From positions 69,876 to 133,875 of the forward strand of contig NMRB01000560.1 of NCBI GenBank assembly GCA_002633025.1: a DNA stretch of 64,000 nt, read 5' to 3'. Below the pieces are notes generated by a model, which saw only the letters and a program-made list of their open reading frames with translations, was not told where the DNA came from and did no database searches. Each line of letters opens with the position of its first letter. Position 1 is the first letter of the stretch. Of the stretch, positions 46,802 to 59,000 are shown piece after piece. Source of the DNA: Notospermus geniculatus. Its lineage: Eukaryota; Nemertea; Pilidiophora; Heteronemertea; Lineidae. The translations under genes and the position numbers were made by a program.

Positions 46802-48935
46802 TTAACTCATCTCATACCGAGATTCAGGTTATTTCACTCGCCTATTGCCTACGTCAGAAAAGATACGGCGAAGGCGGAGATGTCTAAACGATCCTGTTTT
46901 GAGAGGATGAAGTGAACCTTGCCAGCTCGCGTTGTGCGGTCTCTCTGACGAAAGATTGAAATAATTCTTCTCCGCAGCAGCATTCTCTTCAGATTATGTT
47001 GTGTAACAAACCGCAGCCTCCATTCTCCATCACTCAGCCTCTCTTTGTTATCTCATATCAACTATTTACCAAGCAAGAGATAGAGAGTGCGATACGATTC
47101 ATCTGAGAGATTGGCCCGTAATGATTTTTCGCTAACATCAGATCTTTAGGATGAGGACAATGAGGGAACGACCTTAAGATGGGATTACAAAGCGATGCGG
47201 TTAACACGGGAACAAAAGCCAGCGAGATTCGGTTACATCGTGTGTAATGGCGAAAGACGAGGTAATGACGCCTGTGACCTTGACGTGTCATTGGACGCTT
47301 CTCGAGCCGAGAAACAGTCTCCAAAACGGAACGTTGTCTCCTGGCTTTACTGGGAGAAAAGGCGAGAGAGGGGAGAACGGTAGCTAAAAGCCATGGTTCC
47401 GAAAACTGGTCCTTGCCTTTCGGATTACACCCTGTCCGAATAAAATTGATGGCGGGAGGGCGTGCTCGCTTGGAGTACCCGTCAAATTATTTGTGCCACC
47501 ATTAATTTGTCCATTGACCCCTGGACCCTTCTCATGATTGACCAAAGGATGGTCATGGTAGCGTTGTGCAGTCTCCGACCATGAAAGGCCGAGCATCAAT
47601 GTAACAGTTGATGGATCACAAGCCGCCGATTGTCACCGTCTGGTCACCGGTCCCTGACGTTATTGTGTCGATGGAGTGACCGTGTCCACGCGACCCGGGC
47701 ACAGCGGACAGACGTCCAGCACCCTTGACGAGTTGTCTCGGACACACCTCAGCGGCGCTAATGGAAAACCTCTCATCGGCGAACGACCACAACATGGTGA
47801 ACAAGCGGTATCTCACTGTTTAACAAGTCACGATGGCTAATATTATGACCGTAGTAACAGATCTAAGTGTCCAATGATTAAGAACAACCGCTGCGTGTCG
47901 TGTCGATAAGAGATTTCAACGGCTATAATGATGTCCTTCATAATTGACCTTGGGATTCCGTGCCAGAATGACCAATTGGCCTTCGGTGATATTAAGACTT
48001 GGGCGTCAAATTGATCTTTATTAGCTGTATAAAACAATACAAGGCAACTTGTAACGTGGGCGAAAAACCAGTCAGGAAATGTCAAAGTGGTACACATACA
48101 ATAATCCTGGCATGAGGAGCATGTGCTTCAGGTATTTTACCCAGGATGCAACTTCCTGCGGATGCGCAGTTTCACTTTGGCGTCTCTCCTGTCGGCAAGC
48201 ACTTTAGAGTCCATAATCGTCAAGAGAAATGAATTGCTAATATTTGTCATGATACGTGTATCTCTGAGTGAATTGTGCGTTTTCCATGACTGCTGCTTTC
48301 TGCTGTGAACCTGCGGAAACGTACACGTTATTATGAACGATAAGTGACCTCTCTATATTGCGTAACAACGACGCAGCCACCGCTCTAAATTCGACAACGG
48401 ATCAAGCTAGTGAGAAGAATTCTGCTACACCCCACGTACGTTGGCTCCACAGGGATAACAGAGAGGCTGGCCTTCGACAGTCAAGGATAAGTAGAGCCCT
48501 TTATCTCAGACAAAGTTAACAAACTCCCCTCGCCTATCACCACCTACCAATAAGGATTACTGGCCATCAGAATGTTTGTTGTCGTCCAGTAACCCCTCGG
48601 GTCACTCTGGTGGACAATCCTTCGGTCTGTCGTCCTTGGCCTGTCAGGAGGACACACCTAGGACAGAAGGGCAAGCCTTGAACAGGGGCCTGACCTCGGC
48701 GTTCGTTTACTTTCCCCTCCCACCACCTCTGGTCTCATTTTGCCACCGTCGGTATCAATACGGTCAGAGATGGAAACTCGTCCCATTGCGATGTATCAAT
48801 GGAGGAGAAAATTGGAATATTTCAATCTTCATTCTGTATGAAGATTCATTGATTGTTCTGACCTTGAGTTAAAGGATTTTCCTATCAGATTAAATCTTTC
48901 AAATTCGTTTCGTTCCAATTAAATACCTGGGGCGA

Positions 48936-49050
48936 CCGCCACGAAACTACGATAGCACTAACAGGGCCTAACAGAGAAATTCTGTAATGGTAAAAGCCAT
49001 TGCATACCTCTCTGTTAGGCCCTGTTAGTGCTATCGGAGTTTCGTGGCGG
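48936..49050. mobile_element. 115-bp near-perfect hairpin (MITE-like)
   Basis: Arms of 42 bp (CCGCCACGAAACTACGATAG then CACTAACAGGGCCTAACAGAGA) pair with one visible mismatch, leaving a 31-base loop with an AATGG...CCATT inner pair. A short non-autonomous element is the simplest reading; arms this perfect are unusual for a microRNA precursor. Confidence 0.65.
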
Positions 49051-51888
49051 CCCGCACTGAGCTGCAGACTCTACGGGTCATAGTTTCAATGCAACCAGTG
49101 GAAACTGATGCTGACGCGATCTCCACTTGCTAAAGAAGTGACGACATTCTCCTTCAAGACGCTCTTGAAGACGAGGTCCAAAAGACGGCGTCGCGGAGTC
49201 AGCGATTTAGTTCATTGCTGCATTCTAGACGCCTTATGATTCTTCGGCAACACCGATGGGCCTCGAAATCTTGCCTGCTTGACAGCATCGCTGCTTTTAG
49301 TTGTTAAGTATTTCAGGTAAACAACCTTCAAAACGATGCAGGCCAGCATCCTTGTTTTGACTCGAAAACTCTTTTACACCAGAAAAACAGGTTTTTCCCA
49401 GAAATTTGCTCCGTGTCCATCTCGTGTCGGGACAGATCACGTGATAAAGGCGAGGAGAGGCTTAATTGAAATTTGATTGAGTTTTTACGAGGAAGCGATG
49501 GGATAAGTCAACACGGCCACGCGTATTTCACATCATTACGGGGAAGTTATGATGCCAGGGACCTCTCGTCAAACGATTCTATTTCAGGAACACCTGCGTA
49601 ACAGGTTGACTTATTGTTGACAAATGCAACTTGACGATCATTTTATTTATTTTGGAGCACATTTTTGCCACTTTACGAGTCTAGCGGCTCACTTGACGGT
49701 GTTGATTCGGCGTGTCGGGATCAGTAGGGGTTACAAGTGATTGGACTTATCGCCAGAGGTGGTGATTTTGTGTGGTCGATTCACTTGATTGGACCTTTTA
49801 AGAGTTGATCTCACGGTGTGATATGTGGGTCCCGCAGCTCCTCCTCAAGCCAAGGGACCGACCTGCAGGTGGCTCTGTTAACATAACTTTTTATGAAAGG
49901 AACCAATCGACTTATCGAGTAATTATAGTAAGATGACCTCTATATGGTCTTTAGATATTTGGACGTAATTGCAAACTCGTGACTTTGTTTGTCTCTCGGT
50001 AAATGAAGACTGAAGGGTTTGAATTGTGCAAACGTGCCTGCCCGTTTCGCTTCGGATCGTCTAATTGCTCTACAAATCTAATAAAATGATGTGTGACCAT
50101 TCAGAAATCAACAGGGGGCATAAATATAGGTTGTGTGTGATTTATGTACGTTTTGCTAACGTGTAGAGGGCGCTCTGTGCCAAAATGTAGGCCCGCACTC
50201 ACGATTCTTTCAGCGGGGTTTGTTGATTTTAAGAAATATCTTCCCACACTTCAATCAAATGCATGAAGTTGTTCCGATCTTGGTTTTCTGGGCGGGGTGG
50301 ATCCTCCGTTGGGGAAAAACGGAACGAAAGCACGATTTTTCTTTTTTTTAACAACTAAATCGGGCAAAATACGGACGGGCGTCATCCATTCAGACAATTA
50401 ACCAATTCCCAATAAGCACATCATGCGCTGCCGGCATGCCAACCAGCAAAACAGAGAAACATTATCTCAAAAGTGAAACTGAATCCCCAACTGAAGATTA
50501 AGTTACAAGTTTTCTGTGTATGCAACCCCTTCAGGAAAAAGGTGATGAAAGGGCAAGGATTCTGAAAGCGGGTGACCCGGGCCAGGCAGGTTGTCCACCT
50601 CGGAGCGCCTACAATCTTTAAAGGTGTGGAGCCCCCGTCATGCCTTTGGTATCTTCGCATATTGCAATGGGTGGCCGGCCTACTCTCTCATTTTCAAAAC
50701 TAAAATTACTCCGTTTATGTTATGATCTATTATGACATTTCAGGCCGGTTATTTCCCGGCTGGGTTTTTGATATCAGTTTCTCAATACGCATTGTCGTTG
50801 CTGATAAATGTTGCATTTTACGGGTGAATTAAGTAAAAATGTATCCAGTTTCGTTTCTGTGTTTCGAGGTTCGCTTCCGACGGGAGAGAGGTAAAATTAC
50901 AGAAGGGTTGGGTGAGACCGCCAGCTACACACGTTGAGCTGCGCACTTGAAAGTCATGAAACAAAGCTCTGGATCATTTTTTGAAGGGCTGGCATTGTAT
51001 TTAGCATTGATAGGTATATTTATTGGCTAAAAATACGCAATGTTATGACTGATATTCGCATTACACGTGAGCATATTTTGCTTATTACGGTATTTATTAA
51101 ATGGGGCGTACAGACATTAAACGTCGCTACGGGAAAAAACAGGCCGTCATGTTATTAGTATTAATATTTTCCTGCTTTTTTTCGTGCGGTTTAATGGTGT
51201 TGAACATAGATCGTCTAAAAACAACGGTTTTTATAGTGTCTTTCATGGCGATGAAGGAACTGTACATTGTACAGTACGTAGTTCCATGTGGTAGTTTGGT
51301 AACCTCGAATTCTTAGCATGGAACGTATAGTCGATACTTTTGGCCATAACTCGACGACAGAATCATGCTTGCATTCAAAGTTATCTATGCCAGGGACCTT
51401 TTGATAAGGGTCAGTGTTAGAGTTTGGCCCTTATTTGAAGACGTCTAGTATAATCTTAAAAACAACAGGACCAACTTATAGACCCGCAACCTCGACTGGC
51501 ATTTACATTTGTAGTTATTTTTTCAATAAGGGATCACAGTGATTTGTATATCTGCCACATTGACTGTCGGAAAAGAAGCGAATAGATCTATGTAATAAGA
51601 TATAAGGTTTTTGTTTGTGTTTCTGTTGTGACTCTATATGAGGGAGGGGACATAGGGGCGTGTAAGGAATAAGAGAAAGGGACCAAACGAAAGGGAAACA
51701 GATAATATTACATTAAACAGAGAAATGACTGCAGGTGGGGCACAACCCGTCAACCGAACCCTCAGATATTGATAGGGGTGAAATTACCCTTGTTACAATA
51801 GCACCTCTCCTATCACAATCTGTCAGAATAACATTTTATTGAACAAACCCGCTTAAAGACGGCAATAATGATTTATCAGAAATGCTTT

Positions 51889-51950
51889 ATTTTGGACATT
51901 ATGACGTAATGCGCGATAATTGTCCAAAATAGGGCATTACGCGCATTATT
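51889..51950. repeat. Palindromic patch with TTTTGGACA arms and repeated CGCGATTA/ATTACGC words
   Basis: ATTTTGGACAATTAT-type arms flank GACGTAATGCGCG, and the next 20 bases repeat GGCATTACGCGCATTATTC in the opposite sense. It may be a decayed inverted-repeat element. Confidence 0.5.
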
Positions 51951-52159
51951 CGCAGACGACAATCGAGTAATGTAATTCCTGGAGCTGTTTACCAATCCTT
52001 GTTTTTTTAGTTTCCACCCGCATTCGGCATGCTTCTGTTTGAAAAGAGCAAGTTTTCGGAGAAAGTATTAGATGACAAAAATAATGATCGCCACACCCCT
52101 AGTACCTAGTTCATCAATGTTTTCATGGGGGCGCCACCGTACAGACAGCCCGTTGCAAC

Positions 52160-52183
52160 TTATGTCTATGTCTATGTCTATGT
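52160..52183. repeat. (TCTATG)n microsatellite
   Basis: About 3.5 copies of a 6-bp TCTATG unit on the + strand. It accounts for the VYVYV run seen in translation. Confidence 0.85.
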
Positions 52184-52616
52184 TGACAGAGATCTGACGT
52201 CAGTACTTTTATGCAACTCTGGTCAGTGTCTACAACAGGGGATGGATCTTGAGTTTCCATTGTTAAAGAATGTTGTGGACTTCCATTCCTATGAAAAAAA
52301 CCCGAATTGGTCGACACAACATCCATTCACCATCCGATGGAACCGGTCGTTCCTTCGAGGACAAAGCATTTTCGTTTAACTGCCACGCCGTACTATAGAT
52401 GGCAGCACGTACTGGTCTCGTGAATTCCTCGGCTTCGGGACGGATTTGGGGATGCCTACTGTTATCTTCACGTCTCTCCATCATGAGGAGGGTTTTCCAG
52501 GTTATTTCCAAATAAACCAAAGGAACTGATAGAATTTCGACCACCGTATGGTTTATCAAAGGCGTATTCCGAATTAAGCTAATTTTCTGACTCAAGTCAG
52601 GAGGGGGAGGAGGAGC

Positions 52617-52860
52617 GGCGGCGGCATGGTCTAGTGGTTAGCGAGACGGACTCCAGATCAGGGGGTCCAGGTGTAAAATCTGTGAGTGTACCAGACCTGA
52701 CCGAGAAAAAAACACGCTCGCTTGGGTGTACACCGGGACTGTAATGTTCCCCAGGGAGTGGAGAAATGAAACTGGAATGAACAGACCTATAGCTGGGGGG
52801 GGGGATGTGAAGCGCCCTTGCAGAGTAAAAGAGCGCTATATAAAAAGCTCACATTTTTTT
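52617..52860 (+). repeat. tRNA-derived SINE, near full length
   Basis: The head GGCATGGTCTAGTGGTTAGC carries an A box (52627-52637). A tRNA-like arm and degenerate B box follow near 52670. The body ends with AAGCGCCCTTGCAGAGTAAA and GAGCGCTATATAAAA, a 3' tail shared by many animal SINEs, and a T-run. A G-run (52796-52804) interrupts the body. Confidence 0.7.
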
Positions 52861-53650
52861 AGGAACCCGACTCCACTTCAGCCGATTCGGCGTATGTCCA
52901 TATTTCATCCCCAAATATAAACCTCCTCGTGTTTCAGGGCATGTGTATGTACACCCTTGCGGAGAGTATAAAGTTCTAATTAACTATCCATTAAAGTCAG
53001 GCCCTAGTGAGACACCCGGGTCTGTGGTCCCATCCCCCACACTCCAATATCAAAATATGATGCCGATCCCAGACGACACTGGAGTCACGTGCCATCTTGT
53101 CAACAAAAATGATACCTCTCAACAGTTTGGGACGTTAAAGCTCATTCCACGTGATATTAACCAATGTTTTCCTCTTAATTGTCTGCGAGGCGCCCCCTTA
53201 AGTGGCCGAGTTCATTACTTGCTCGGCGCTGTCAGATTTCACTTCACAATGGTCGATCGAAATCCTTGTTCTGAAGTATGTACACAGGTGCGCCTCGCGC
53301 TGCCATTTTGGGTCTGCGGAGCATCTTGCACTGAAATCCGACCCCGAACAAGGTGTACCAAGTTCAATACTCGAACTGGAAAAGCGCATTCACAGCCGCG
53401 GATTGAACCAGACAACAGCTTCTCTGACTTTTGGTGACAAGGTGTGGAGATTTCAGAAAGTGCGCAGGAGGCTGTGACGTCACTCTCTGATATTTTGACC
53501 CTCGACAAGTTGTACTGAAAGACACCACCATGATCAACTCGGGTGCAATGCGCATTCCGGTGTGGCAGGAATGCTTATCCCCACTAGCATGGTCCGGTAT
53601 ACTACTGCACCGACTTTCAACCGGCAGGGTTTCTCAGAGAAAGACAATGG

Positions 53651-53762
53651 TCCGTATTCTTGAAGCCTCCTTAACTCTAAGGTCACTTCAAGCTTTTGTA
53701 TTCTGCCATGCAAACAATGGAGGTTTAACCTTAGAGTTAAAGGAAGCTTCTAGAATACGGCC
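53651..53762. mobile_element. MITE family copy 2 (CCGTATTCTAGAAGC ends)
   Basis: Same element as 34447-34560: left arm GTCCGTATTCTTGAAGCCTC, loop TTTTGTATTCTGCCATGCAA, right arm ending TCTAGAATACGGCCC. The two copies share the loop and differ by a handful of substitutions. It interrupts open frames in this area. Confidence 0.85.
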
Positions 53763-55962
53763 CAGTTGGCATCCGGTTCTAGCAGTTTCGTTCATATCTG
53801 GACTTGATTGCTCCCTATGCCACAAATTTGGCCATAGTTGCTGTCAGGCTTGTTGCCTTGAATATTACCATCGATGGGTGGACCAAATCAGACTGGTCAC
53901 GCCGTAACAAAGCAACAACATGGATTGACCCTTCCTAAAATTGAAACGGAGAGCTTTTTGAGTGAGGTCCTCAAAACAAAACCATTCACCCCTCGAGAGT
54001 GGAAAGTATCAAATTTCACGATTAAGTGTTCTCGGACGAGCGCCAGGCCGGAGGAGGCCAGGACCCAAGTGTTTCCCGCCTGAAAATGACCATTCGCTGC
54101 CACGTGGCGTCGGACTCGGGTCTGGGTGGACATGTTTGAAGTACCATTGGATTGGAAGGCTGATATTGAGGTGTGTGGAAAAAGATCTAAACCTCGTGCA
54201 AGGCGACCCATTCGAGCTTTGGCCTGCTTCTTGAATCAGTTTATTTGACAGTGTCATTTGGTGAAAGGCGGAGAGGGCGCGACCTTCTGGACAGGCCGAT
54301 CAAGGATCATCAAAAGACGCGTGGGCTACCCACTCCCGGCCTGGCAATAGTGCTGGACCATGAGCCCCAAATCAAAGCTGTCCACTTAAAAATGTCTGAT
54401 TATTTTCCACTTGAACTCGTTTAGTTTCCAGGAATGCTTCCCTCATCTCACACCAGCTTTGTAAGCGTCCAAGGATGCTGGGTACAACCAAAAATAGATA
54501 ACGACCAGTTTCGCATCAGTTCAAAGAATGTATCCTAAAATGGTGATTAGTTTAATAACCCATTGTTCGAGGGATGTTTTTTCCTGAAACACCGTGTATA
54601 ACAATTGGTGAATATGGTCTGCAGATTCACTTATGTGGTACTGGGATTCAATTGTCATTGGACTGTATTGACCTGACTTCAAACAAATACGGCCCAATCT
54701 CTGCCACGCTCAGTCCAGGAAAATGTACGTAGTAAATCAAGAGACCGTGACAGCAACATGAATGTCTTTTGTCCCCCATCTGTATTAGAAACGAATTACC
54801 AGAGACTACGAGCAGGTTTTCGAACCTAATTTGGTCTAGATCTCGAAGATAACATTTACTTGGTATTTTATACTGTAGTTTAGATTGATATCATGGTTTA
54901 TCACTTTTATCATTGATGTCAATCAGTTCATGAACACAGCAGGAGAAAAGTTATGAAAAAAAGAACAAAATCTGTAAGGCGTGACGGCATGGTAACCAGT
55001 GTGAACAAATGCCAGATTCAACTGAGTTCATTTGTGTGTGAGCCCGTAAGGAGTCGCTGCTGGCAAGGGAAGATCGCTGCGTCGTCTCCGTTCCTCAGCT
55101 CACCCAGGTTTAGAGGGATACGCCTGTATCGCTGGATTTTGAAAAGAGTACGTCCCAGTCTCCGATCACTGACGCAGCGTAGGAGGAAACAGGAACCACG
55201 GGTGACCTACCCTGTCAATTTTTTAAGTCATCTCATCACCCGAAGTTCGTCCGAGCAGTTATCGAACCCACTACCCCAAGACGACAAGCGCGATGTTTCC
55301 AATAGGCCCAGATAAAGTTCTTGGAAAATTAACTTCATGCCTGTCCCCAGTTGCCCCTGTAGAATTGATTTGCAATATGCTGGTGCAAGATACGGGCTGA
55401 TGTGAACACCAGTAGGGAAGGGCGTAAATTACGTCATCAGAGTACGCTGCCATCCGATACTTCAATCACCAACAGTTGAGAACGCCCATGGTAATGTTTG
55501 GTTTCACTTTACACGCAGGTGAAACCGGAGTCACCCCCTTCACACCTTCATCAAAGGCAGGGATTGCCTAACCTTTCTCCAAAGTGTGAAAATTTCAATT
55601 CGATTGCAGTCAATTTGGTGAACATTTAATATAATTTCCTGACCTCCGATATTGCGTGTCACAGGCTCCTTGTAAAGCCAAGCTACTTTTTCAATTCGTC
55701 CTCAAGCGCTCCCACAATGTGTAGGAGCCGAAACGGGACCGAATCAATTTTGAGCAATTTGCTGACCTGAAATTTCATGTGTCGTGGATTTTTTTCGCGA
55801 GGATCGGTAACTATCGCTTAAAGTGCTCCAATAAACTCATATTCACCCTTGAAATTCAGTGAAGGTGCAAATTTAAGAGTATCAAGTTGCATTTGAAGGC
55901 GTATTTTATAAACAGCTGCATTTTTTACGGCAATTGTGAAATGGCCGATCGGACGAAACTTG

Positions 55963-56017
55963 ATCCGAACTTGGAGGAATTATAGTAGTATATAGTATAA
56001 TTCCTCCAAGATCCGAA
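55963..56017. repeat. Perfect short hairpin
   Basis: ATCCGAACTTGGAGGAATTATA and, after GTAGTATATAG, its near reverse complement TATAATTCCTCCAAGATCCG. Arms of about 15-20 bp around an 11-base spacer. Confidence 0.65.
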
Positions 56018-59000
56018 GGAGCATGAACGGAGTTTTTTCCACGCGCCGGGCACTGCTGTTTATTTCGCCACCTTTTCCAAATGATCAAATCATTCCCCAA
56101 AAGAAATCATGTTCTAAAGGTGAAAAGGGACTCAAATGAGGTTGACCAAGTTTAGGCCCTTTTGGGGCTGCTGTGTTGAGTGTATCGACCACTATTTGAA
56201 GATTCCTTGGTTGTTTGTTGATGGGTCCACCGGTTAGTGCTGAGGTGGCATGAACAGCAGTCCCAAACGATAGTCCGAGTCCTGATTGCACCAAAAGAGC
56301 AGATTTTGAGTCCATGTAACTAACTCACCACGTGAATCTGAATGATTACGACTGACGTGTCTTGGTAAACGCCCTTCGTAAACTCGTCTCCAAGTCTAGA
56401 GCCCTCTAGCGTGGAGAAAAGGAAACTAATCCGCTACACAAGAACAAGAACTCGTCTCGTTGTAACAAGTTGAAAGCACAAAAGAAGTGCTTGACAGTGT
56501 CTATGCCTGGAAGCTGTACTATTACATCGCTGTCAAGAGGATAATACAGTCAACAACGTTAGATATCCTACGGCTGACATTCATATAAAGAGGTTGAAGA
56601 CGTTGAGAGAACACTTGGTGGTATTGACCGCGTCCCGTCCGGCTGATTACCGGACGCCGCCCTTGAAGACATTGAAATGACCGTGCACCGTGACCGACTT
56701 TCCGGCCCCCGCTGGTCCCCGTCATTCAGACATTACTTTACCATTCTGACTTGAAAAGATGCCAGTATTGAGATAATAATGACTGAGAAATGATATATCT
56801 CTGGTCCTAGCTGTCCTAGAGATGCCGAAGACAGCGGAGGAGCCGTTCAAAGGGCGCATACTAAGACGAACAGCGCGTGTCAGACAAAAGACCCGCGCGT
56901 AAAAGGTGACAACACAACGCCTACATCTCACTCCGACTTTGCATAATTAGTAAACAATGCATTTACATGAAACAAATGGAGACAACTGCCGTTTACGTCT
57001 GCAAATGGACACAACAACATTCTGATGTGAAAGAGAAAACTGGGTTGTTCCGCGAAAAGTAGCGCACAATTTAAGTTGACCTATAGCAATTATTTCGCTC
57101 TTTATGCCACACAAAAGACGCTTTAAACTCAAATTCCCATACCAACAAAACGGACGGTAACAAAATGCTTTAACTTCATCTCACGACACCCCGACTTGGA
57201 GAAGACAGAACTGCCTATCCCCGAGTCGAAAGTAGTCCACCGGGGAGCATGTGACAAACGTCATTGATCTTCGCCCATTAGGCACGCACAGTACATGCTC
57301 AAAAGTTGGCTTGTTCAAAATGGCGCCAAATACAATATTTCTAGACTCGCCTCTCAGGGCACTAGAGCTCGAATTTTCGTCGCGTGCGGTGAGGACAGCC
57401 GCGCGCGGCGCCTATAGCAGGATTCCCACTTTCACTGAAGTATTAAGCGACTAATATTACCTAGTTAAACACAGTACGAAGCTCTAATGGATATTTAACT
57501 ATTAAAAGAAACGTGAAACGGCCTACCTTATTCGATGTCACTGTCCTGTCTCCTCCGACTGGCGGTGCACTGACGTCCCCTCGCCTCCCAACGCAAAGCA
57601 CTTTAACCGTCAACTAACACAAAGGTATAGTTCCCCGGTGTGACAAAGTTTTAATCGTGCATTTCAATTGCAAATATCTGTCAATATACAAGTTGCGTGG
57701 CGAGCTACAGGCTATATGAGATAGAACTTTTGAGTGACTCGGAAGGCCACCAACCAATAGTAGCGCACGCCGTTCAGTTGTTTGCGAGGACTTTTGTTTC
57801 TCTGGCAATCAACGGCCCGTTGCACCTGTCTTGGACAAAGGCTGCTTGTTATTTTTTATGCTTGTGTTCCTATTCTTTGCCGGGACGGCTGTTCTGGTAG
57901 GAGCCAGGTTGACAGAGTCTCCCAACTTGTCCTGGGACACAAAACTTTGGTTCCTGTCCCCAAAACCCGGATTTCGGTTGTGACAAAGTTCTACCCCACC
58001 AAAGTCGAACCCGTGAATTAATTTACAAGTGAAATATCGGATTCTAAACAGCAGAATCTCGGATATCAGACAGCGACAGCGCGATTTTGTAACCGCCCCT
58101 AAAAGTTTGATTCTGGGGGTAGAGGGTCGCAAGTTTTCTCAGGATTTTGTCCTCAACATTTCGTCTTCACTTCACTTTCATCATCTTCTGGAGAAGACAA
58201 TACCTCATTAACTTTTCTGCATGAAAACATGTTTATATCTCGACAAAGAAGTCCCTGGTATGTTTCTTGGTTATTTTTTGTAACATAAACATCGAAACGT
58301 TGGTTAGGTTTTCTGTAAAACCACCTAACATTTGCACCAGTTTGTCCTGACGTCAAACACCACATGTCGCTATCCGAACCTCTCTCCACGCCCCTCGTAT
58401 TCTGGCGCTATTCTACCCCAGAGACGGCAGTTGCTTGTCACCGCTTAATATCGATTTTCTTAGCCTTCTGCTTCTATTTTTTCCGACAGAGAAATTTAAA
58501 TGTCAACTTTTCTTCATCGGCAGCACGTGATTTTGCATCCTGGGCGTCTGGTTTGCGCTGCAGCTGGTGGACTTGGTGTCTACTGCAGGGCAGACACTTG
58601 GTTTCTCGGTCACAACAAAGCTATTAAATGGTCTTTTAATGCAAATAAGCGCAAATGTTAATAAATTGTCACAATCTTTTATAGTAGTATAAAGAAAATT
58701 GCACTTGTCTGCCAGGTGGAGAGATCAGGGGCTCCGTCTGACACCCGTTCTCAGATGAAACCAAACCAAAAACACAATGTGGACTGGAGCAGTGCACGAT
58801 CGCTTTATTATGACAGAAATCCGTGGAAAAAGGTGCTTGACACTAGATCGAGAATAATGTGTGTGTTTTTCAGCTCGTCAGCGCACCACACGCCGAAACC
58901 GGACCGTGGCAAGTTGGGCACAACCTGTCTTTTCGCGTTCGCACCGAGACGCGCTACGGGTGACGAGGCGCTCTTTTTAGATCACCTATTGTCCGAGGGA

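Noticed and set aside
52943-53437. 164-codon + strand open frame
   Set aside because: No recognisable domain, no splice context, and overlapping frames on both strands are equally open; composition looks random.
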